Positions 1 through 11,700 of a DNA stretch of 64,000 nucleotides are shown here, piece after piece. The stretch is from Hymenolepis diminuta (Eukaryota; Platyhelminthes; Cestoda; Cyclophyllidea; Hymenolepididae). The first letter of the stretch is position 1. Every line of letters begins with the position of its first letter. The DNA lies in the NCBI GenBank assembly GCA_900708905.1, contig CAADRB010000008.1, positions 2,712,670-2,776,669 on the forward strand, in the 5' to 3' direction. Below the pieces are notes generated by a model. It had not been told where the DNA came from and made no database searches. It saw only the letters and a list, made by a program, of their open reading frames with translations. The translations under genes and the position numbers were made by a program.

Positions 1-3000
1 TTAAAAAGTAATCTGGCTTCTTCCTACTGGGTCTGAGAAACTAATCATAGTATTACCTCAGTGTGCACCTAGCAGTATCAGAGTGGCAGCCTAGATTATA
101 ACATTATCTTTTTTCATGCCGTTATTTGCATAAATATTATCAACTTTTACACGCTAATATAACCATGTTATTTATTTTTTTATGAAGCAAACTATCACAA
201 CCAAATATTGAGATTCAGATATCTTTCCGACAACTTCCTTCCATTACTTGAATCAATACATTTCGTCACTATTTACTACTTGCCATTTTATTCAGCCTGC
301 TTTTATTTCTGTCACCCTTAGAGGCCACTTGAACCGATCAAATAGGCACTTGAAAATAAAATATTTTCGGGGGGAGAATTTTATTTTTGTTGGTTTAAAG
401 ATTTGTGTTTTAAGAGAATGGTTCGTTTAGATTTTGTGAGTGAAAACCAAAGCAAAATTATTTATTTTTTGGCCTGTTTTCATACCGGAAATTATGCTTT
501 AAATTTGAATTACTCCAGCACTAACAGTTGTCGCCAAATAATCCGATCGTAACTCCGGTGTCGCCTGTTGGTTTTACTTATCAACTTAAACACTATATCC
601 CTTCTTATCTTTTATATTTTCTAATCATAAAAGGGGGAGGTTTATTTGCATTCGGTGACTGAAATTACAGCTTGTGTTGACTACATATCATCATAAAATG
701 AGCAAATAATAAGTATGAATATATAGATTTTGAGTCCGACATGGCAGGAGTCAAATTCGAAACTTGACCCTAAACTATCTTTTATTACTTCGTTTTGTTA
801 GCAAAGCTTTCTGTAGCACCGTTTATGTATATTTCGCGTACTCGATATTCATTTCTCAAGAATTGATGAGGATGATTAAAAATATTTGTTTTCTTAAATA
901 CCTTTCTCTCCCTCGAAATATGGTTCAGCTATTTGTATCCAACCTTTGTTGATCGACGCAAATGAAAGCTATTGTACTGCCACCTTTTATGTAGACCAGT
1001 GCACCCTTTCGTTAACAAAGACCACCACACCATGTCAAAAATAAACCTACATGATTAATGAAGGCACATGACATTTCTTTTATTTCTTCGATTCATCCTT
1101 TCTTTACACATGCGAGAGAGTGATTTTTTCGCGTGTGCGTTTTTTTCCTTTTTATCGGGGTGTGTACTTATGTGATGACTATCGTCTACAGTAATAAAAA
1201 GGAAGGGTCTTTCGCTTCGTTTGCGCAAATAGTGACACATATCCATCTATGCGCATGCATGGGCCTAACGGCACCACCAACTGTTCCTTCATGGTCTTCC
1301 CTCTCTTTTTTCTCTATACCACTTCCAGATTGGTAGTCATTAAGAAAACGCGCCCCCACATGGTCATACTGTGATGTTGAACAAACGATTTGGATACTTT
1401 ATCCTATATCTCCGTTTACTAATAAAGGTGGTATACGCTGTACTGTAGCTGAGTGGACATAGTTTGGGAAAATAGTGGGAAGACTTGGTCCGTGGGATCC
1501 GGGATTTGTGCCTCTTTGGAGGGATATATGGTGCTACTTTTCAAAAGATCTTTTGAAGAGGCATGTAATTAATATGATGTCAATGCTGGGAATGACATTC
1601 TCGTATGTGATGTTTCAACCATCCCTAACTTTTATGACTAAAGCAATGGGAAATTGGACGCTTAAAATCTGTTGATGATAGTTATTGTTTTTGTTTTTAC
1701 TTCCAACACTGGGGTTTCTATTATCCTGGAATTAGCCTAATGGTGCTGTCTTTTCTCAATTAATAAAACGTAATACTAAAATGAAATTATCATCCCATAA
1801 AAATATGAAATGCATGTTTTTTGTGCTCCGACGTTTTATCTCACTTAAGTATGAAGAAGTTAAGGTTGATTTTCGGAGTGAAAATAGGATTCATGCAATG
1901 CGTTATTTATAGTGCTCGTTAGAAGATAGCAAATGCATTCTTCTGCTAGGGTAATGCGTACCAATTACTTAGTGTTCCAGATTGTAGATCGACTGGAAAT
2001 TGAGTGACTGTTCTTTTATCGTCAGTACCGATATGAATTTCTTGATCAATATTTCCTTATTGATGTGTGAGTGAAGTCATCGTCAATAACCTCATTCATT
2101 TCTAAGAACAATTCGCGTGATTTTTTTTCAAAATCTACTTTATTAATATGCCCTACAATTGTCATATTTCATTAGGTAAAAACTAGCTTAAAACCCAACA
2201 AACAGGCTGTCATTGCACTACCAGTTCAAAAGTATATATAATCATAATAAATCCCATGCTCATCCTAAGTACGTGGGTATAAAATTAAGATTGGTTTCAT
2301 TAGTAAATTAGTATTGTTTGTTCATTGTATCTTTTTTCTGCTTATTACTGAGGGGAGGGAATACATTAACCTGTTATCAAACGAATTTGGGTTTACGATA
2401 AGAGAATATTCCCAAGGAGTTGCAACAATTTAAAGAAATTTTATTAGTCTAGCGCTTGTAGTAACCATGCGATTATTTATTTACTTAAAAGTGAATCATC
2501 ACTTCGATGAGTTCTTGTATGCTTATACTTCTTCAAAGCCTCAGATACTCCCAGCAGATTTAATTTAATCTTTGAATCCCTAGTTATTCATTATTCAATT
2601 CCAAACTCTTTCAATGATATATATGCATATTTAAATTGACCTCGGCGTTTGATCTTTTTAATATGAGTTACAAAAGCATATTGAAATTCTTATTTTTCAT
2701 TTGCCTTTTATTTGAAGTTCAAATAAGCGCGGAAAAAGCTTTTCCTTTTAATTTTTTATCCTAAATTGAATACCTCTTTTCATCGTGGAACAAATCATGT
2801 TGATATACCGATAACACAACACTGAAGTAGAGTTAATTTTCAACTTGTGAAAATCCTTTTATACCCTTTTTGACCCTCGAACGAGTTGGAAAGCGTTTGT
2901 AAATTACGTGATTGAAAAAATACAAGTTAATACAAGCCTTCATTCATGAAAGCATTGAATTTTCATCTTAACAAGAACCCGACCGAACTCAAGGCCCTTA

Positions 3001-6000
3001 TATGTTACCAACCATTAAGTTTTTAATTACATTTCCAGCTTTAGATGGATCTTGACTTTTCAAAATCTTAGTTTCATTTTCTTCACTTTCTGGAAAATGT
3101 AATAGTCACGAGTTACACAGGTCAAATTCACACCTTTGATAACAAGATTTAAGGAACCACTTTGAATCAAATGGATTATTTCTTATTTTGAGAGATTCCT
3201 TTCTCCAAATTTATTCTACTTGTCTGCTAAGTGTTAGTCGAAGCAGGAATGAGTTTTCGTATAGGTCTGGTAGTAGAAAATTTCTCCAAGGTTTCAAATC
3301 ATTGGATTTTCCATGTTACTTCACTGTTGATAGTAGCTACGCATTTGCTCCTTGATGTCCACTGTGTATACATTAGACATTTCTGTCATTCGTATTTCTA
3401 GTTATCTAATATCAACTTTAAAATCTGTTATTGACGGAGTTAATGGATATGTATAGTTTAGTATGTAAGTTTCATATCTGTTGAAAGCGGGCGTTCTCCA
3501 TTACTCATCTTGGGTAGAAAGGAGTCATCCTGGACTTTGTAATGAGAAGCTTACGTTTTACCATTCCTATCTCGATCAGTTAGTCATGTTCCCTGAATGA
3601 GTGTCGAATCTTCGTAGAATTTCCAGCTTTGCCATAGATCACAAAGTAGTGAAAATGAAATTCTGATATTTTGTAATGTTCGAAGTATCAAGAGATTAAA
3701 AATACTTCTGATCGCAGCATTATTATATGCATGAGCATCCACACTGCGTACTATATGGAGTTTACTTTGAAACAATCTCTATTAGTTAACGTATGTGCAT
3801 AAAATTAGTCCAGAATTGTCTTTCTTATTTAATCTTCGTGAGATGTCTCCAGGTAAGGATTGACCATTGTAGAATGGTTACTAAGGCCCGAAGTTTCTTT
3901 AATCCGGGACTGGATGACCTCATGCCTAATCACAATAGTAATATAGTAATTTGAGATATATTCAGAAGGCTATGCCTAGCTAAAAAACGCAGGTTTGAAA
4001 ATCGTCTGATTAAAAAGTGAGCTGTAAATCAATATCCGAATGATAGTTTCTTGTTCAGAGAGGTTCTTTCATATCTTCTCTGGTTGAAAACGGCGATTCA
4101 TTGGCCAAAATGGCCGGTGATATAATTGGCGTGAAACGCTGGGCTAGGTAATTATAGCCCATCCCACATATATGCACCTTAAGCTCCATCACGCGTACTT
4201 CTAAAATGGGAGAGGAAGAGACCATATTCATGTATATATCTTATTTTCTACACGCTGAATCACAACTTAACTAAATAGCCAAATTATGCGCAGAGCGATT
4301 CACTTGAGTAGATTTTCGTAGTTGTGAATCATCCAGTCACAACCAGTTATGTAAAAATTGTACTTTTTATCCTTTTCCATGTTCTTATTTTTTTAGGTTA
4401 CCGTCAAGATAACGAAAAAGTAAGTGGAATACTGGGGTAGATAGCCTTTCATTTTCGCCTTTAGTTTAAAAAACGGTTTGTGGCTTTGAGATTTGCATGA
4501 CGGTCCTCAGCGGTCTTTCCGCAGCTCTGGGCATGTATTCCCGTAATGACGGCCACTTTATTTCCACTCGAGCCACCAGTTTATGATAATTTGGCACGTT
4601 TTTGAACATTTCAATATTGAGAGTTCTTCATAGGAGGTTTTTTCAATCATTTTGGTAAAAAATCGTGGTTTTCGGCGGTCTTTGCATCTATCTTAACATG
4701 TAGTTCTGTTATAATTCCTCACAATCTTCTCACTCGAACGACTGGTTTTCGTCAAAATGTGTAATTTGCCGTGCTCTTGATTATTTGTGAGCCAAAAGGC
4801 TTTCATGGAGAATGGTTTTCAAACCATCCAATCTAAAAACGTGTTTAGTAGGGAATATGATTTTAGATTTCTTTTTCATTTTCCTACCTTCCCAGAATAC
4901 GAAGGTAACAAGAAAAAATCGATACTTTGTCACTGAGGTTGTTAGTCATAAATTTGCCTATTCTGTCTTTTCTTCTGCGCGGTTGAAAGGTTAGTTTGAT
5001 GAGAAAGCTATGTGGAAAATAAGTTTGTTTGTCTTGAAAACTGTGGGAATTCGTTATATTTCCTCCTAGCTGAAATTTTTACTTCAGTTAACTTCTTTCT
5101 TAAAATAAAAATTATGAAATGACTATTAGTTGATTCAATTGGGGAAAAGCCTACCATTCAATTGGGTAAAACATGCTTAACATAACATTTGATTTTGTGT
5201 TATTACATGATTCAAATTCTGAAAGTACTGAACAAGATCTTTTACCGAAATGATTTATTTCCTCCATTCCCTTATTTCACTTATTGTGGGAGATTTCATC
5301 AATTGTTTTGCTCTTTTCTTTTTCTCCAGCTTTAGCAAAAGATATCGTATTGATTTTGTGTCCTAAAATTTATTTTGGTTAAGCTAGAACGACTGCTCAA
5401 CTCTGTGGTTTCCCAGCTAGTTAACACTTTTCGTGGTAACTTTTTCATCCTCAGTCTATTTTTACGGAATCAAAGCTGAAGTTTCGACCTTACTAGCGTT
5501 TATCTTTTTTTACTAGAAATAAAGATCTGGTTGTTTTGAGAAGAAAATGTCATACCTTTTAAAGCAACCTATTTCAAACTGTTGGTGCCTCCTAAAGTTA
5601 AATAATTTTTTCTCATTGCAATAGCAAAAATCAGAGCGTATGGTTTAGAATCCAATAATTGTCCGTTCTGGAAATGGGTGGATGTCTACATAATCAGAAC
5701 TTTTCACTTGATTCTTTTTTTATCAGATAGGGTTTCGATATACATTTGCCAAATTTTCTACCATTTCCTGACGTCGGTTAAGACTAATTGACCATGGTTC
5801 CTAATTTATTAGCTAATGAAGCCTTCTCTAAATTGTAATACCTTTTCTTATGACCTTGAGATTATTAAGGAATTAATCCTTGGTTGAGATTGTCTGAAGG
5901 ATCTTGTCTACAATTCTGAATGATATTTGATACTGATATCTTAACTACCCCGTTCTTGGTAAAATTTAGAACTTCTGTACCCTCTGCATCTTATTTTGTT

Positions 6001-6910
6001 TGACCTTGTAGCGATTCTATCTTTAACGTCAGAGCATTTCTTCACTTGAAACGAAAACGAGTTGGCTGTTTTCACTGATTACTTAAGCTCAGTACGCAAC
6101 TTATTTTACTGTAAAGAATCTCGATAATCCACCAATTACTTCAAGGAGTCTTGATATTTTTATCATTTAAATTAAAGTATAAATATCAAGTGTTTACTTT
6201 GTTTAGCAATAGAAAAATTTAAAACATTTCCCCAATTTAGTTAATCAAAGTTGTTTTTCTTTTTATTTAAAAAAATCACTCAAACGAATCCTTACGTTTT
6301 CACATAGACAGCAAGTGCGATTATAAATGAAATATTACGCGTAATTGCTTAGGATGGATAATTGTTGGAGCGCGTGTTCTGTGGATGATTTCTGTGGGGG
6401 AATTTTTGGAGATTTGCACGATTACAGTAATGGTGAACATTAGTGGAATTAGTTTTGACGTTTTCTCAAGATTACAACGTATTTTATGACATTTCATACT
6501 GGAGGTGTAATCTAGAAAGCAAAATTTGTATCTTAAACTTTATTAGGAAAACTGAGTGAATCAGATAATTCATGCCTCTATCATTTTCCCTTCTACTGCT
6601 CTAATTTTCTAGTGCTAGATACCGATTCTCCAATTTTCTCGGATTTTATCTCTTATCCCATAACTAAGCAAACGTATTCTCCCTGTCTCTAATGCCAAGA
6701 GCTAATTTAGCTCGAGTAATTATCGAGAGCAGTCAGATTTTATATGTTCTTATGCTTGCAGCATATTAATCTGTGCTTATTTTTCAAATCAGGAGTTTTA
6801 TTTTAGGGTTTATTAATAAGGTACTATTTTCATATTCCAGGTAGCTTCGAAAGGGTCCATTTGAAACTCTAATCCACTCCTTATTAAAGAATATATATTA
6901 TATATTAGGA
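1..6910. other. Intergenic DNA without a supported gene
   Basis: AT-rich sequence. Open frames are short (about 60-70 codons), hit stops at the rate expected by chance, resemble nothing I know and are not flanked by splice sites that would join them in phase. The only structure I can point to is a pair of related degenerate segments at about 4503-4795, listed separately. A distant 5' exon of the downstream MAP gene here cannot be excluded without transcript data. Confidence 0.6.
4503..4795. repeat. Two degenerate copies of a dispersed repeat in tandem
   Basis: Two stretches, about 4503-4625 and 4672-4795, share an ordered series of words: GCGGTCTTT, a CATGTA-containing block, CACTCGA, a CAGTTT or TGGTTT block, then a run ending TTGGCACGTT or TTGCCGTGCTC. 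Related copies lie near 11340-11480 and 45640-45745. The last shares TTGGCACGTTCTTGAACA with TTGGCACGTTTTTGAACA here. The family is unknown to me and the ends are not defined. Confidence 0.45.
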
Positions 6911-8141
6911 TATACAGGGTGCATAAAGCATCTGAGGACACCTTACGCACTTTTAGAAAGACAGAAAATGAAACTTTTAATGGTTGAAACTTACAATTTC
7001 TTGTAACAAAAGAAGTAAACATAATATTAACTTGGAGTTAATTCTATGCATCTTCCTTGGGCTTTTATCAGCCACTTAAATGGAGTCCGAAGTGGCTGCA
7101 AGTTCTGATCGGGTGGTCTTTACTGGTATCCTCCACTGTTCAAGCCAAATTTTGCATGAGAGAGGAGGATTTGGTGCTATGGAGGCGCTATTGGGTTAAC
7201 TTCTTTTTCAACCGAGCTCCACCCACCCCGCCGCGCCACGCCCCACACGTAATAATGGAAAAGATTAAGGTCTGGTGAGTAGTTAGGAGGCTGCTATAAG
7301 TTTGGTGTGGTGCGACATGATGATGAAAATGCTTGGGCACCCCATCGTGAGTTTTGAGTTTTGCGAATCTTGAAGACATGGGGGCGGAGTGAGGTGGAGT
7401 GGGGTGTTCCATTGACTACGCTGTCTATCCAAGACGACTTAGCAATGCTTTGAAGAGTCTCCACGTAGGCATCTACATCTGTATCTGCATCTGCATTGAT
7501 TCAAAGACCCTGTGGAAGGAATGGAGGAGTCTTGATGTGGCCTTCACCGAAACAGCAACACCGATGACCACCACTGCTGGTGGAAAATTCGTGTGGAGGC
7601 ATAACATTTGGAACCTCAGTGATGTCTGATCGCACATAGCCACTCGTCATTTCTTGGACATCACATTTTATCCTGGTGGAAGTTGTTTTGGAGGGAGAAA
7701 AATGAAAGACAGCCCTGTCCTTTCGGGTGCTTGGATTTGTTTAAGGGTGATTTGCAGGCATTAAACGAATCTCTTGAGTTGTTTTTTGAGAAATAAAGTG
7801 ACGATCTCGCCTAAGAATGTGTGAGATTAGTATCGAAGGTGTTGATGAAGAGCATTCCCTATTGTTCGTTCAGATAATTGAAGATGTTTAGTAAGATATC
7901 GCACATTGACTTGGCAGAATTTTCGTCGATCATGCCACGTCATACACTCGTTTGGCAAACTCAGGTGTTCTGAGTGAGTCGGTAGAGCGTTGCAATGCTG
8001 TTTTCTCTCTCTCGTGGTTGCCAATTCATCTCCATTGTTTTCATTCAGCAGCTCCTTTCCAACTTTGCAAGCGAGTGATCCGGCGACTTTTAGAAATCTT
8101 GCAATTTCTAAATTGATGTGTTTCGCCCTCATAAACGTCAC
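6911..8141 (-). pseudogene. Decayed Tc1/mariner-superfamily transposase
   Basis: Read on the minus strand, 8141-7827 is an open frame whose start looks like a transposase helix-turn-helix region (residues MRAKHINLEIARFLKVAGSL) and whose end, TKHLQLSERTIGNALHQHLRY with its first residue trimmed, resembles the second helix-turn-helix of Tc1/mariner proteins. Farther along, interrupted by stops and frameshifts, come YVETLQSI and NGTPH (about 7475-7390) and the C-terminal catalytic signature YSPDLNLFHYYVWG at about 7285-7240. The far end, near 6911, carries TACAGGGTGCATAAAG, a typical transposon-end word. I could not match a reliable inverted repeat at the 8.2-kb end, so that border is approximate. 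The stretch is clearly more GC-rich than its surroundings, as expected for imported coding sequence. It is dead. Confidence 0.72.
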
Positions 8142-8712
8142 TACCGTGTGCTTTTTTCATTTAATTAGTTATAGTAATATCTGGCATAAGATCTGATATA
8201 AAAATGCGTTAACTATTATCAGGTTAGTTTAAATTATAAAAATATAAGTTTATTCAGGTACTTACGCACCATCTATAAATAAGACATCGGGTTTTTAAAT
8301 GCTTGAAAGAAACACAAATTGACTAAGATGCCTTTAAGGGGTGAGGTAGCGATCTTCTTATCACAATAACTGCTACTCTCTCGCAATGTAGGACGTGTGA
8401 TTGATTATATCTTGGGTTCTAGGTCCTCATTCGTCCAATCCGCGTACTGACAAGTATTTCTCTATTAGATGGCGGCGCCGCTAGCTTAGCCTACTTCCAA
8501 TTCTTCAGTATCAGAGTGTGTAGTGGCTTAAAATAGCTTCACTATCGCGCGTTAGACACTAAAGTACCAAAACCTTTAGTTCTTGTACCGCAAATATACT
8601 CGTATTGGCAGTATTTTATTTTAAAAATTCACTTTTAAACTTCGTCAATTGAAATAAGCTCGTAGTGTGGTGTGTGCAGCCTGCATACTATACATAGATA
8701 CTAATTCCCACT
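8142..8712 (+). other. Upstream region of the MAP gene
   Basis: No coding signal. This 570-bp stretch should hold the 5' leader and promoter of the tau/MAP2-like gene. I see no obvious TATA box. The first ATG of the first recognised exon is at 8713 and a second in-frame ATG is at 8776. A short GC-rich patch, GATGGCGGCGCCGCTAGC near 8469, is the only compositional break. Confidence 0.35.
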
Positions 8713-11700
8713 ATGTATCTTTGGCAGATCTTTCAAAAGACTTGGCAGTCAACAGATCCAAAAACAAGTCCTCTAATGGAGCCGGTTACTACTACTAGCC
8801 CCGAGGCCGACATAACAGCCCAGATGGCTCAGTTGAACCTCCAGACAAACGGAACACTTGTCACTCCAGTTAATGGAACTACTGGAATACCGATTACAAA
8901 TAACAACATATCGGCTCCACGTCAAAGAACTGGTATTCCACGCTATGCCATCCCCTACCGTAGACCAGATGAGAAACCAGCTGCTACTGTTGCTAAAACT
9001 AATGGCAGTAGTGGTACCAAGTCACCTGCCGCTAACGCCGCTACCAGTCCGGCTGCATCAGAATCTGCAGTGAATGATAAACCGGCGACTGCCGTTTCAG
9101 CAATTCCACGTGGAAGGAATGGATTTCGAACGGATTCGGTGGGCGATGACTCTTCGGCAATCGGTGGAGGGGTGAATTCATACAAAGGCGCTAGAGCTGC
9201 TTCTGTTGGTGAGTGTTTCTGTGATATTTATTATCTTACTAATGCATTCTCTATTCTGGCGTTGTATTTATTTGGTGGATATGAATAAAATCAAATTTGA
9301 ATTTACTGAATCTCTCACATGATGGAATCTAAAGATTATGATTTTTCATCTTTAAAAAACTCTGGGCGCACATAAACATTAGAATTGAGATTGATGAGGG
9401 GTTAAGTTGAGGAGGTAGTCATTCCTCTCTCAGTTCCCTTCTTTGTTAACTTATTCGCCTTAAATGTTTAAGCTTACATAACCGAAAACTAGTCTCCTTT
9501 TATTATTCTTGCTAATAAATCTTTGTGAAGCTTTGCGTTATCATTCTGGATTCATTATGTGAATTCGCTGATCAGTAAATCACAGCATTGTGAATTATAC
9601 TTTGCAGATGTTTATAAAAATATACTGGCTTACCTAGACGCTTACTGTCTTGTGCGTTAGAATTGACCTAGTTGATTAGTAATAAGAAACTGAATTTCGA
9701 TTTGAGTCCTGTTAGTACTTTGTGTAAAGGTCAGCATTATTTTAATAGCTTGATAAAGTAGCTCTGATTCTAACCTAAATATCTATGGGTACTTTGATTT
9801 GTGCAAAGGTCACCTAAATTAGACGATCTTAAGTTCAATTTTTCCTTTTTCGTTTGCACTAACCTCCTTTTCGTTTCCACCACCAATAAACTGTTCCCTC
9901 CATCCAACCATCGCGTGCTTGGGATTTAAGCGGATTAAAGCCGGCTTTATAAAGTCAACAAAATGTTCACATTGCTTTTCCATGCTTTATAGAAACGCTT
10001 TTCTGTTTCATATAAAATTTTGTATTTGAAGCAAAGGTTTTATTTCTGCATAGAAGGTGATATTCTAACAGTACCAGTTCTCATAAAGTTTGATACAAAA
10101 ATTAAATCACCTGACTGCTATCCTGATAGTGCAGTGATCAACATAAACGTCTGCAAAATTAGTGATCATAAGATTGGTTGCCATTGTTCACATGTATTGA
10201 TGTGGATGATCGACCGCCTTGGGTAATTATAATCAACAAAAGAGATGTGAATTTGAATGTGAATTTTTTCACGGATTAACTCTGAGATAACTTTGCTCTA
10301 TCTAAGTCAAGTGTTGCGTTTAGGAAGTTTTTAGTGCAGATTAAGTCTAAGAATAATATTAGGACAGGTAAATGTCCTACTCTGGTTTTTTTATGAAAAT
10401 AAGACTGAATAGAGAATTCCACTTTCAATATTACATCCTTTCGCTCCAGTCATTTGCACACAATTGTTTGCGCAAAGAAATTAGCTGTTAAAAACTGGCA
10501 GCTGTGGAGATCCAATCTGTATATCAATCTCCTTTGTATTTGTTTGTTGGCAAATTTAGTCCTGTCAAAAGTGCTACATTGTGGCCAATCACTGACCGTC
10601 CTTGGGAAGTTTTGAACCATCTCTGATTGCTGAAGACACATGCACAGCCTAGCTTTTTCCTCCCTCTTATTTGCAGAAAAAAGTTTATTACTGTTGATGA
10701 AAGCAAATTCTGTTATTTTTAGATGTACAAAAATTAATTAATTTTTACAAATCATTTACCCCTTCCGATATATATTTTGAAATAAACTTGGGGCTAGTTA
10801 AAATGTGCATGGAAAAATGTTTACTAGTCAATGGAATGGGCTGATATATTAGCTGACAGGGGTTGTTTTAATCATATTTTTATTTGATTTTCATTAGCTT
10901 CCAATTATTGGTCCTTAGTCAGATCTTCCTCTTCTGAAATAAGATTAGCTATTTTTCAATTAGAGAGTGAATTGAGCATTTGGGTTCTGATATAAGTCCA
11001 TCGCTTATGTTCTTTTCTGCCTTTTAGACTATTTGATATTTCTCTAAAAGTTCTGCTGTTAGAATAAATAGCAATATTGTTTTATACATCCATTCAGCTT
11101 TCAAATTAAAATTGTGCGAACCAAATCTGCTAATTAAGTCTTGTGAAAAAGTGTTAAATTTTAATTTAAAAGTAATAACGGAGTCAGGTAATTTTTACTA
11201 TAAATTAGTTTAATTGTATAATAGGAAGTTGAGAAAAACGCACATAACATGAGGTCCTATTTTAAGTTCGAATTATATGTAATCATTCACCTGAAATTTC
11301 TTAAACCTCTAGGGAATTTGTTATAGAATCTATGTCGTTGAGTTTTGCACGATGGTTCTTTATAGTATTTGCATCGTCCTGAGCATGTACTTTTGTGATG
11401 ATCTACCATCATCTTTAGACTGGTTTCCTAACTTCCTGGTTTGTTAACTTGACAATGTCTTGGATATTTGAACGTCTGAAAATCTCTAAAGAGAGCTTTG
11501 CGCCTTTGTGCTAATGGTAGTCCAAGGTTTATGTCTGGTGAATGAATCTGTGTCATGGTGAAACTAATCCATGAATGGAAACAGAGCCTTACGTGAGTGG
11601 GTTGAGTCATACATCTGACTTCCTAATAGTATGCTATAGCCTAAGTTAGCTGGTTGTTCATATATTCTGTTCGACAGCGAAGAGCATTCTTTTGGTTCAC

